Below are positions 38,582-47,000 of a stretch of 64,000 bases of DNA, piece by piece. The position numbers and the translations under genes are program-made. Every line of letters starts with the position of its first letter. The stretch's first letter is position 1. Source of the stretch: Glycomyces terrestris (lineage in GTDB: Bacteria; Actinomycetota; Actinomycetes; Mycobacteriales; Micromonosporaceae); the NCBI RefSeq assembly GCF_003933745.1, contig NZ_RSEB01000002.1, forward strand, positions 496,001-560,000. Reading direction: 5' to 3'. Under the pieces are notes generated by a model. It was not told the DNA's origin. It ran no database searches and saw only the letters and a list, made by a program, of their open reading frames with translations.

Positions 38582-41053
38582 TCACTGGTCTTTGCGCTGG
38601 TCGTCAAAGGTGCTGAGGTACGTCTTGAGCTTGTCGCTCAGCTTGTCTCCGAACAGGCGGTGCAGCTCCTCGGTGGCGAGGCGGTGGTCCAGGTTCTTGT
38701 CGACGCTGCCCTTGACCGGGGGCTCGTTGGCGGCCAGGATCTCCTCGACCGGGCGGAGCCTGCCGCCCTCGACCAGCCGCGGGTCGGCCTTCTGGACGTC
38801 GGCGATCGTGATCCCCGAGTCGGGGTCCTTGAGCGCCTGCTGCACGACCGCGTGGTTGACGGCGAGATCCCACTGCTCCTTGCTGCGGTCCCAGGTCTGC
38901 TTGTAGTCGGCGGGGTCGGGGGTGACGCCCTTGTCCCAGATGAAGTCGTGCGACTGGGCGACGCCGGGCGTCCACTTGAAGAACTCGGTGAGCTGCCGGA
39001 CCCCCTGCTGCCCCAGCCGTCCGAGGGACCTGGTCCCCGGGAGTTCGAGGATGAGCTCCTTCGCGGCGGCGGCGCCGGCCCGCGACCAGTTGGAGTGCTG
39101 GGTGGCGAGCGCGGTGGCGCGGTCGGCGTCGGTCTGCGCCTCCGTGAAGACCTTGTTGAACCCGTGGTCGAGCAGGCCCATGAGCATGCCCGACTCGTTC
39201 GCCTGCGACTGGGCCTCCTCGGGGTCCTTCCAGCCGTCGGCGTAGGCGGCCTCGGCGAGGGCGTGCGCGTACGCGGCCTGGCCGAACTTCTCGCCGGCAT
39301 CGGGGCTGCCCATGATCATCTCGATGAAGTTCCGCCGGGTGTCCATGGACAGGTACATCTGCGAGGCCGGGTTGCCGAAGGTCGCCTGGTCGTCCCCGCC
39401 GTTGTCGGCGGCGCTGAAGTAGTCGAGGTACGCCGCGGCGGTCTTGCCCATGGCGAAGGCGATCTCGGGGTTGGCCTGGCCGATCGGGGCGTTCTCGAAG
39501 CTCCCGATCTTCCCGTAGGAGTCGGTGAAGAAGTCGTACGCCGACTGGTCCCAGTGGCTCGCGGGCTTCTCGTTGGTCATGGTCGTGAACAGGGCGTAAG
39601 CGGACTCGACGGCGCGGTCGCGTACGGCGGGGTCCTTCGAGGACGCGTCGTCGCCGATCCAGTCGATGAGGCCGGACGCGGCCTTCCCGTCGTCCTTCCA
39701 CTGAGGACCGAACAGGCCGCGGAGCACGTGCTCGGGGCTGTCCTTGCCGTAGTCGGGGTGCTGGAGCACCCCGGTGAGCAGGGCCGCGTTCGCGTCCCGG
39801 CTGCGGGTGGAGACCTCGAGGACGTCGAGCAGCCGGTCCTCGGAGCCGATCCGGAACGAGGAGTCCGCGTCGGCGACCGCGAGCGTCAGCGCGGCCGAGT
39901 ATTCCCTGCCGCCTTCGAGGTCGTCGAGGCCGCGGCCCTTCATGGCGCTGAAGAACTCGCCGAGGCCGCGCAGTTCGGCGGCGGTCTCGCGCGAGTACGG
40001 CGGCCGGTCGCCGGTGCCGAAGAAGTGGTCCACGAGGGTCTTCATCGACTGCGGCATGCGGGAGCCGCCGCCGCCGATCCGCGGGTCGGACAGGGCGAGG
40101 AGGCCGCCGCCCATGGCCGCCATGATGAGCGCCCGGTCCGCTTCCGGTGTCTTGGAGCCGTCGAGGATGTCCGGGATCAGGTAGAGCACGCTGGTCTGGA
40201 TCGGGTTCTGCGCGGTCCAGGGCTGGTCCATGCCCTTGAAGAACTGCTCCAGGAAGTCGAGCTGCCCGGTGGTGAGCGTGCCGCCGTCCTGCTGCTTGTC
40301 GCGGGCCTCGCCCGCGAGCGCCAGGAGCGCTTCGAGCATCTTGCGCTTGTCGGCGGGGAGCGCCTCGTCCTCGTTGATGAACTCGCGCAGCCACTCCGCG
40401 AACGCCTTGCCGTCCGCGCCGGTGAGCGGGGGCACCCCGGCCGCCGCCCCGAAGAGGTTGAACATCGCCCAGGTGCCGCCGCCCCCGGCCGCGAGGGACT
40501 TGAGGTTCGCGGGGGTCGGGCCGGCCTTGAGGCGGGACCCGGCGGTCTTCGCGTCCCGCTTGTACTGCTCGTACGCCGCGTTGACGATCCCCTGGAAGTT
40601 CGCGAGGGCCCCGGCGCCGGCGTCGGCGATGGCGTTGTCCATGACCTTGGACTGCACGTCGCCGGGCATCCCGGCGGTGACCCCGGCGGACTCGGCGGTG
40701 ACGCCGAAGTCGTTCGCGACCTGCTCGGCCCACAGGCCCTGGTACTTCGCGGCGAGCTTCTGGTAGGTCTCGGCGTCGTCGGCCCAGCGGCCGGTGACGG
40801 TGCTGCCCCACACCGAGCCCTGCATGGCCTTGCGGGCGGCCTCGATCGACTCGGCGCCGCGGCGGCGCAGCGGCTCGGCGACGAGTTCGGAGAACTCGAC
40901 GGCGGTGGAGTTCATCTGCTCCATGACGTCGGCGCCGCGCCCGATGATGCTGCCGGACTTGGCGTCCAGCTCGGTCGCGAGTTCGCGGAGGGTGTCCACG
41001 ACGGCGTTGGAGACCGGGATGTTCAGGCTGCCCAGGGTGGGAATGCTCGGCAT
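38582..41053 (-). CDS. Large ESX-associated protein, putative type VII substrate
   Basis: A protein of 823 residues, acidic and almost wholly helical, without signal peptide or membrane helix. The first 130 residues form long amphipathic helices like a WXG100 module (LRELATELDAKSGSIIGRG, then WADDAETYQKLAAKYQGLWA). The remainder is helical repeats (LLDVLEVSTRSRDANAALLT, ALFTTMTNEKPASHWDQSAY, MGKTAAAYLDYF), reminiscent of TPR-region proteins (DUF6571-like) encoded beside actinobacterial ESX genes. No toxin motif is recognised at the C terminus. GAAGGAGAA precedes the ATG. It lies 22 bp after an EspC-like gene, a pairing typical of co-secreted partners. Confidence 0.72.
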   Translation of the reverse strand: MPSIPTLGSLNIPVSNAVVDTLRELATELDAKSGSIIGRGADVMEQMNSTAVEFSELVAEPLRRRGAESIEAARKAMQGSVWGSTVTGRWADDAETYQKLAAKYQGLWAEQVANDFGVTAESAGVTAGMPGDVQSKVMDNAIADAGAGALANFQGIVNAAYEQYKRDAKTAGSRLKAGPTPANLKSLAAGGGGTWAMFNLFGAAAGVPPLTGADGKAFAEWLREFINEDEALPADKRKMLEALLALAGEARDKQQDGGTLTTGQLDFLEQFFKGMDQPWTAQNPIQTSVLYLIPDILDGSKTPEADRALIMAAMGGGLLALSDPRIGGGGSRMPQSMKTLVDHFFGTGDRPPYSRETAAELRGLGEFFSAMKGRGLDDLEGGREYSAALTLAVADADSSFRIGSEDRLLDVLEVSTRSRDANAALLTGVLQHPDYGKDSPEHVLRGLFGPQWKDDGKAASGLIDWIGDDASSKDPAVRDRAVESAYALFTTMTNEKPASHWDQSAYDFFTDSYGKIGSFENAPIGQANPEIAFAMGKTAAAYLDYFSAADNGGDDQATFGNPASQMYLSMDTRRNFIEMIMGSPDAGEKFGQAAYAHALAEAAYADGWKDPEEAQSQANESGMLMGLLDHGFNKVFTEAQTDADRATALATQHSNWSRAGAAAAKELILELPGTRSLGRLGQQGVRQLTEFFKWTPGVAQSHDFIWDKGVTPDPADYKQTWDRSKEQWDLAVNHAVVQQALKDPDSGITIADVQKADPRLVEGGRLRPVEEILAANEPPVKGSVDKNLDHRLATEELHRLFGDKLSDKLKTYLSTFDDQRKDQ

Positions 41054-41075
41054 GGGGGGTTCTCCTTCGAGCGGG

Positions 41076-41408
41076 TCAGACCGGTTTGATGCTCGGGGCG
41101 CTGGGCAGCGGCGCGTCGACGCTCTGGAGCCCGGCGTTGTCCGTGTCGGTGCCGACGCCCTCGCCGACGGTGGCGTGGGTGGTGCCGCCGACGCTGACGC
41201 CGTGGTCGGCGGTCTTGGCGAGGTCGGTCGACCAGGTGGCGCCGAACTCGTCGTAGCCCTCGACGACCTCGGGTTCGCCGGCGGCGGCGACGCACTGGTT
41301 GACGATGCCGAGGAGTTCGCCCTTCAGCGCTCCGAACCGGTCGGCGCTGTCGATCGTCAGTCCGCCTTTGGCGCTGGCCTGATCGGGATTCATGCCGACG
41401 TAGTCCAT
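41076..41408 (-). CDS. EspC-like ESX secretion-associated protein
   Basis: A protein of 110 residues starting MDYVGMNPDQASAKGG, with a helical first half and a flexible Gly/Thr-rich tail ending SAPSIKPV. Size, helical hairpin and the DEFGATWSTDL stretch fit the EspC/DUF2580-type small partners of ESX systems. The C-terminal A-x-x-IKP motif is also found in the plus-strand Esx-like protein at 41663 (MPAIKPINIGIA), which suggests a common export or recognition tag. GGAGGACC precedes the ATG; the longer frame from 41507 lacks this. First gene of the minus operon. Confidence 0.7.
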   Translation of the reverse strand: MDYVGMNPDQASAKGGLTIDSADRFGALKGELLGIVNQCVAAAGEPEVVEGYDEFGATWSTDLAKTADHGVSVGGTTHATVGEGVGTDTDNAGLQSVDAPLPSAPSIKPV

Positions 41409-41662
41409 CGGTCCTCCAGGGGGGTGCAGGCGCGGAATGCGGTCAGCGTATCGGGAAACCGTGAGGATCGGAAGAACTTCGGATGAACTGTCTCGCTTGC
41501 GCCCCAACGGAAGTGAAAGGAGGTGCAGAAGTCGCGCAACCGGTTCCCGAGGGTCCGGAGTGGTTCCGTCCGCTCTTTACTTCCGCTTCACGCCCGTGTC
41601 AACATGTACCGATACGCTCCCCAGCACGGGCCATTCGCATCCTGCTCAAAGGAGGAACCCCC
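41409..41662. promoter_or_regulatory. Divergent promoter region of the ESX locus
   Basis: 254 bp between the two ESX operons, the natural control point for both. An A/T-containing stretch at 41600-41625 (GTCAACATGTACCGATACG) ahead of the plus operon is the best promoter candidate. The plus-side ribosome binding site AAAGGAGGAAC is close to ideal. No clear operator palindrome was seen. Confidence 0.45.
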
Positions 41663-42010
41663 ATGGCCGGAAACGAATTCGGTCTCACTGAGGCCAATGC
41701 GCTCAACGTCAGCGCCAACGACCACTCCGTCTCCGTCGAAGAGCTCTTCGGTCAGCTCCAGTCCCTCATCCAGGAGATGGAGAACGACGTCAACGCCCAG
41801 GGCGGCAACGCGCTCACCGCCTTCCGCACCGCCAAGGCCGAGTTCGTGACCGCGTACAACGCCCTCGCCGACAAGTACGGCGTCAGCGCCATGACCCAGG
41901 GCTCCACCAGCACCGAGGGCTTCACCACCGACGACGCCAACGAGGCCGGCTTCGCCGCCGTCCCCGGCGCCATGCCCGCCATCAAGCCGATCAACATCGG
42001 CATCGCCTAG
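41663..42010 (+). CDS. WXG100/Esx-like secreted protein (without Trp-x-Gly)
   Basis: A protein of 115 residues of the size and helix-turn-helix shape of Esx proteins. Helix 1 is VSVEELFGQLQSLIQEMEND and helix 2 is ALTAFRTAKAEFVTAYNALA. The turn reads NDVNAQGGNAL, so the Trp-x-Gly is replaced by Gln-Gly-Gly, as in one partner of some Esx heterodimers. The tail ends MPAIKPINIGIA. It is followed 15 bp later by the WXG-containing partner, so the two likely form the exported heterodimer. Confidence 0.82.
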   Translation: MAGNEFGLTEANALNVSANDHSVSVEELFGQLQSLIQEMENDVNAQGGNALTAFRTAKAEFVTAYNALADKYGVSAMTQGSTSTEGFTTDDANEAGFAAVPGAMPAIKPINIGIA

Positions 42011-42025
42011 AAGGGAGCGTCCACA

Positions 42026-42328
42026 ATGCCTGGACAAGGATACGAACTGTACGGCAACGTCGGCGAGCTCGAGAACCTCGCGGGCGTCCAGCACACCTAC
42101 CGCGGCCGCTTCGAGGCCATCCTCGGCCAGATCCAGGGCGCCGTCGGCACCGTCACCCCCAAGTGGACCGGCGCCGGCCTCGACGGCTTCACCACCTTCA
42201 ACCAGACCAGCGAGACCGAGTTCACCGACGTGCAGGCCGCGTTCAACAAGCTCGCGACCGCCACCGAGGACGCCGGATCCAACTGGAACGGCTCCATCGC
42301 CCGCATCAACGGAATGTGGGGCGCTTGA
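42026..42328 (+). CDS. WXG100 family protein (Esx partner)
   Basis: A protein of 100 residues, the canonical length. Helix 1 (ENLAGVQHTYRGRFEAILGQ) ends at PKWTGAGLDGF, which holds the Trp-x-Gly turn, and helix 2 (ETEFTDVQAAFNKLATATED) follows. These small proteins leave the cell as dimers through the EccC-powered channel and often carry the C-terminal signal. GAAGGGAG precedes the ATG. Its stop overlaps the TTG start of the next gene. Confidence 0.88.
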   Translation: MPGQGYELYGNVGELENLAGVQHTYRGRFEAILGQIQGAVGTVTPKWTGAGLDGFTTFNQTSETEFTDVQAAFNKLATATEDAGSNWNGSIARINGMWGA

Positions 42329-42660
42329 CCGAGCCCCAGGCGCAGTCCAAGCCGGCCGAGGCCGGCGCCGACCTCGCGCCCCTGGTCATGCGGCGCACCG
42401 GCCAGAGCGAGCGCTACGTGCTCCAAGCCGCCGCGCTCCGCCGCCGCCAGCTCCGCGCCGCCGTCCTCTACGGCTCGGCGCGAAGCTGGCGGCAGCGCCA
42501 ACCCCTGTGGCCCGCCGCGCTCATCGGCGTGATCGCGGTGGCCCTCATCGTCGCCGCGATCGCCGTCGCCGGCGCCTTCGAGAAGCAGCGGCAGCGCGAG
42601 GCCGAGGAAGAGGCCGAGCGCGAAGCCACCGTATCCGCCCCGTACGCCAGCCCGGACTGA
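42325..42660 (+). CDS. Small single-span membrane protein of the ESX operon
   Basis: A protein of 111 residues. The first 57 residues are basic and cytoplasmic (QSERYVLQAAALRRRQLRAA). One transmembrane helix (about 58-80; LWPAALIGVIAVALIVAAIA) is followed by a charged helix (EKQRQREAEEEAEREA). The TTG at 42325 overlaps the preceding stop (TTGA), giving tight coupling; the ATG at about 42388 is the alternative. It is too short to be EccB or EccE. It may be a local assembly factor; function unknown. Confidence 0.7.
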   Translation: MTEPQAQSKPAEAGADLAPLVMRRTGQSERYVLQAAALRRRQLRAAVLYGSARSWRQRQPLWPAALIGVIAVALIVAAIAVAGAFEKQRQREAEEEAEREATVSAPYASPD

Positions 42661-42671
42661 GAAGGCCCACC

Positions 42672-44003
42672 TTGCCCGGTCGATACAGCACCGTCACCGT
42701 CGTCGGCCCCCGCGCCACCCGCGACCTGGCGCTCCCCGACGACCTGCCCGTCGCCGAACTCCTCCCGCAGCTGCTGCGGCACACCGGACCCGACGAGCCG
42801 GAGGCGGACGGCACCGGCTGGGCGCTGTCCACCATGGACGGCACGACGTTCGCGCCCGGCGGGACCCTCGCCGAGGCCGGCGTCCCCGACGGCGGCGTGC
42901 TCCTCCTCCACGACGCCACCGCCGCCGCCCTCCCCGGCACCGTCGAGGACGTCCGCGACGCCGTCGAGGACGCGATCGACGCCGGCGGCGCCCGCTGGGA
43001 GTCCGGCACCGGCCGCCTCCTCGCCGTCGCCACCGCCGGGCTCCTCGTCGCCGCCGCCGCGTTCAGCCCCGGCGCCGACTCCGCCGTCCTCCTCACCGGC
43101 GGCCTCGTCTGCCTCCTCGCCGTCCTCATGTCCTGGTGGTCCGCCCGCCAGCACGACCTCATGACCCACCTCGCCCTCACCGGCGGCGCCCTGTGGGCCG
43201 GCCGCGTCGGCCACACCGCCGTCGAGGTCCTCGCCGCCGACGGCGCGGCCCACCAGTCCACGCGCATGATCGGCGCCGGCATCGCCGCCCTCGCGTTCGT
43301 CGTCGTCGCCCGCGCCGGCGCCCGCCTCGCCACCGCCTACGCCGTCGGCATCGCCGCCGTCCTCGCCCTCGGCGCCCTCGCCTGGGCCCTGTGGGCCCGC
43401 CTCGGCCTCTCGGCCGTCCGCGCCGAGACCCTCGTCCTCTTCATCGCGCTCTTCGCGATCGCCCTCGTGCCCCGCCTCGCGATGTCCTCCGCCGGGCTCT
43501 TCGCCCTCGACCGCGACGTCCGCGCCGGCGAGCCCACGAGCGACGAGCACCTCGCCCGCCGCCTCCAGGCCACCGACGCCCGCCTCACCGGCGCCGTCTG
43601 CGGCCTCGCCGCCACCGCCGGCGCGGCCTCGGCCCTCCTTGCGGCCCAACCCGACCCGTGGGCCTCCCTCATGGGCGCGGGCGGCGCGCTGGCGCTCCTG
43701 ACCCGTTCCCGGATCTTCGAGCTCGTCCGCCACGTCGCCCCGCTGCGCCTCGCCGGCATGGCCGCGCTCGCGTGGTCGGCATGGCTGTGGATCGGCCACT
43801 CCGCGCCGCTCCTCGCCTGGCTGCCCGCGCTCGCGGTCCTCGCCGGACTCGCGTACGTCTCGGTCGCCTCCATCTCGCGCTCGGCGGTCTCGGCCGCGTG
43901 GTGGCGGCGCGTGGTCGCCGTCGCCGAGACCCTCCTCGTCGCGGGCATGATCACCCTCGCCGGGCACCTGTCGGGCCTGTACGCGATGATCGGCGGCATC
44001 TGA
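42672..44003 (+). CDS. eccD: EccD-like type VII secretion membrane protein
   Basis: A protein of 443 residues. An N-terminal ubiquitin-like (YukD) domain of about 90 residues (YSTVTVVGPRATRDLALPDD, GTTFAPGGTLAEAGVPDGG) precedes a linker and about ten to eleven hydrophobic helices from residue 117 on. This is the architecture of EccD, which forms the membrane barrel of ESX channels. TTG start, with GAGAAGG upstream. It stands directly before EccC with one base between stop and start. Confidence 0.85.
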   Translation: MPGRYSTVTVVGPRATRDLALPDDLPVAELLPQLLRHTGPDEPEADGTGWALSTMDGTTFAPGGTLAEAGVPDGGVLLLHDATAAALPGTVEDVRDAVEDAIDAGGARWESGTGRLLAVATAGLLVAAAAFSPGADSAVLLTGGLVCLLAVLMSWWSARQHDLMTHLALTGGALWAGRVGHTAVEVLAADGAAHQSTRMIGAGIAALAFVVVARAGARLATAYAVGIAAVLALGALAWALWARLGLSAVRAETLVLFIALFAIALVPRLAMSSAGLFALDRDVRAGEPTSDEHLARRLQATDARLTGAVCGLAATAGAASALLAAQPDPWASLMGAGGALALLTRSRIFELVRHVAPLRLAGMAALAWSAWLWIGHSAPLLAWLPALAVLAGLAYVSVASISRSAVSAAWWRRVVAVAETLLVAGMITLAGHLSGLYAMIGGI

Positions 44004-44004
44004 C

Positions 44005-47000
44005 ATGGGGACCGCCGTCGTCCGCCGCCCGGCCCGGCGCCCCGCCCCCGAGGTCTCCACCGAGCCGATCACGCTCGCCTCGCCGCCGGCCCTGGGCGAC
44101 CCGCCCTCGGCGGTCATGGGCGCGCCGATGCTCATGATGCCGCTCATGTCCGGCTCGGGCGCGATGGTCATGGTCCTGTCGAACCTCGAACGGCCCCTGT
44201 ACGCGACGGCGGGCCTGCTCATGCTCGTCGCCAGCGTCGCCATGGGCGTCGTCCTGTTCGCCGCCATGCGGTCCGGGCCGCGCCGCAAGCTCCGGCAGGA
44301 GCGCGAGCGGTACCTCGACTACCTCGAGGACGCCCGGCACACCATCCGCGAGGCCGTCAAGGCCCAGCGCGACCACGCCGCCCGCCGCCACCCGCACCCC
44401 GGGCTGCTCCTCGGCCTCGCGTGCGACCCGGGCCGCCGCTGGGAGCGGCGCAACACCGACCCCGACCTGCTGCACGTCAGGTGCGGCCTCGCGTCGGTGC
44501 CGCTGAGCCGGGCCCTGTCGCTCAAGATCGACGAGCAGAGCCCGCTCGTCGTCTACGACCCCGTATGCCATTCGGGCGCAGAGGAACTCGTCGACCAGTA
44601 CGCGAACCTCGCCGACCAGCCGCTCACCCTCGCCGTCGGCGAGGTCGGCGAGACCGCGATCATCGGCGAGTTCGCGCGCACCCGCGCCACCGCGCAGGCG
44701 ATGCTCGCCCAGCTCGCGGTCCTCGTCGCCCCCGAGGACCTGCGGATCGCGATCGTCGCCCACCCCACGGTCGCTCCCCAGTGGACGAAGCTGTCGTGGC
44801 TGCCGCACCTCCTCGCCGACCCCACCGCCGCCGAGGCCCCCGTCCCGCTCATCGCCCCGACCACCGCCGAACTCGCCGAGCTCCTCGCCGACGACCTCGC
44901 GGTGCGCGCCGGGGAGCTGCGCCGCCGCCGCGGCGGCCCGCCCGGCCCCGGCACCCGGCGCCTCCTCGTCGTCGTCGACGGCGAGCACCAGGTGTCCCTG
45001 CCCGGCGTCCTCCCCGACACGAGCGCGAACGAACTCCTCGGCGTGCACGTCTGGACCCTCGTCGCCGAGCAGCGCCAGGAGCCCGAGCACACCGCCGCGC
45101 GCATCGCCGTGGACGCCGACCAGATCGCGGTGACCCGCATCGAACGCGCCGACGGCGCCGTCGCCGAGACCACCCGCACCGGCCGCCCCGACCGCCTCGA
45201 CCCCGCCGACCTGGCCGCGATCGCCCGCGCCGTCAGCCCCTGGCGGCTCGCCCTCGACGACGTCTCGCACGCGCTCTCCGGCGTCCACGGCCTCGCCGAC
45301 ATCCTCGGCGTCGCCGATCCGGCCGAAGTGGACTGGCGCCGCACCTGGGCCCCGCGCGAGGAGTCCGCGCTCCTGCGCGTCCCCTTCGCCGTGGACGCCG
45401 ACGGCCGCCCCGTCGAGCTCGACCTCAAGGAGTCCGCGCTCGGCGGCATGGGCCCGCACGGACTCATCGTGGGCGCCACCGGCTCCGGCAAGTCCGAGGC
45501 GCTGCGCACCCTCGTGGCGGCGCTCGCGGTGCGCCACTCCCCGGAGCGGCTCGCGCTGCTCACCGTCGACTTCAAGGGCGGCGCCACGTTCGCCGACTGC
45601 GACGACCTGCCGCACAGCGCCGGCGCGATCACGAACCTCGCCGACGACCTCGGGCTCGTGGACCGCTTCGCCGAGGCCCTGTACGGCGAGATGGCCCGCC
45701 GCCAGCAGATCCTCAAGGACGCCGGGAACCTCCCGAACGTGCACGCCTACGCGCGGCTGCGCGAGGCGCGCCGCGCCGAGGGGCAGCCCGACCTGGAGCC
45801 CCTGCCGCACCTGCTCGTCATCATCGACGAGTTCTCCGAGCTGCTCACCGCCAAGCCCGACTTCTCGGACCTGTTCGTCGCGGTCGGCCGCATCGGCCGC
45901 TCCATCGGCGTGCACCTGCTCCTCGCGACCCAGCGCCTCGAGGCCGCGCACCTGCGCGGCCTCGAATCGCACCTGTCCTACCGGATCGGCCTGCGCACCT
46001 TCTCCGAAGCGGAGAGCCGCGAGGCGATCGGCGTCCCCGACGCCTACCGGCTCCCGCCCGAACCCGGCTCCGGCTACCTCAAAGTGGACACCACGATCTT
46101 CACGAGGTTCAAGGCCGCCATGGTCTCCGGCAAGTACACGCCGCCGCGCGAAGTCGAGCAGCGGAGCCTGCCGGTGCTGCCGTGGCCGGTGCCGCCGGTC
46201 GTGAACGTCCTCGACGCGCTCGTCAACTCCGCGGCCCTGCGACCCGGCGGCGAGCAGCCCGACCCCGAGCACTCCGTGCTCCGCGTCCTCGTCGCCTCCC
46301 TCGCCCGCGCCGCCCAGACCGACGGCATCCCGAACGTCCGTCCAGTGTGGCTCCCGCCGCTGCCGGAGTCCCTGCCGCTCTCCGCCCTCGACACCGACCC
46401 GGCCGAGCCCGGCGCCGGCCTGCGCGCCGTCCTCGGCCTCGCCGACCACCCGCGCGAGCAGCGCCAGGACGCCCTCGAATGGGACCTCGCCGGCGCGGAC
46501 GCGAACCTCGCCGTCCTCGGCGCGCCCACCTCCGGCAAGTCCACGCTCGTGCGCACCCTCGTCTCCGGCCTCGCCCTGCGCTACCCGCCGACCGCGTTCG
46601 CCGCCTACGTCATCGACTACGGCGGCGGCGCCCTCGGCGGCCTCGGCCGCCTCCCGCACGTCGCCGTCGCCGCCGGCCGCGCCGAGCCCGAACTCGTCGC
46701 CCGCACCCTCGCCGAAGTCCGGTCCCTCCTCGACGCCCGCGAGCACCTCATGCGCGCCAAGGGCATCGACTCAGCCGCCGGGCTCCGCCGGGCCGCCGCC
46801 GCAGGCACGGTCGACGTCCCCGGCGACGTCCTCCTCGCCATCGACGGCTGGGGCGGCCTCACCGAGGCCAAAGAGGACGCCAACGACCTCCTCATGGAGA
46901 TCGCCTCCCGCGGGCCCGCGCTCGGCGTCCACACCGTGCTCACCGCCGTGAACTCCGCGCAGATCCGCGCCCGCCTCGCCGCCGCGATCTCCGGCCGCAT

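Noticed and set aside
43951-46746. 931-codon open frame opposite eccD/eccC
   Set aside because: The plus strand has three Walker A motifs and family features; the antisense product is Glu/Gly/Arg-rich without domains.
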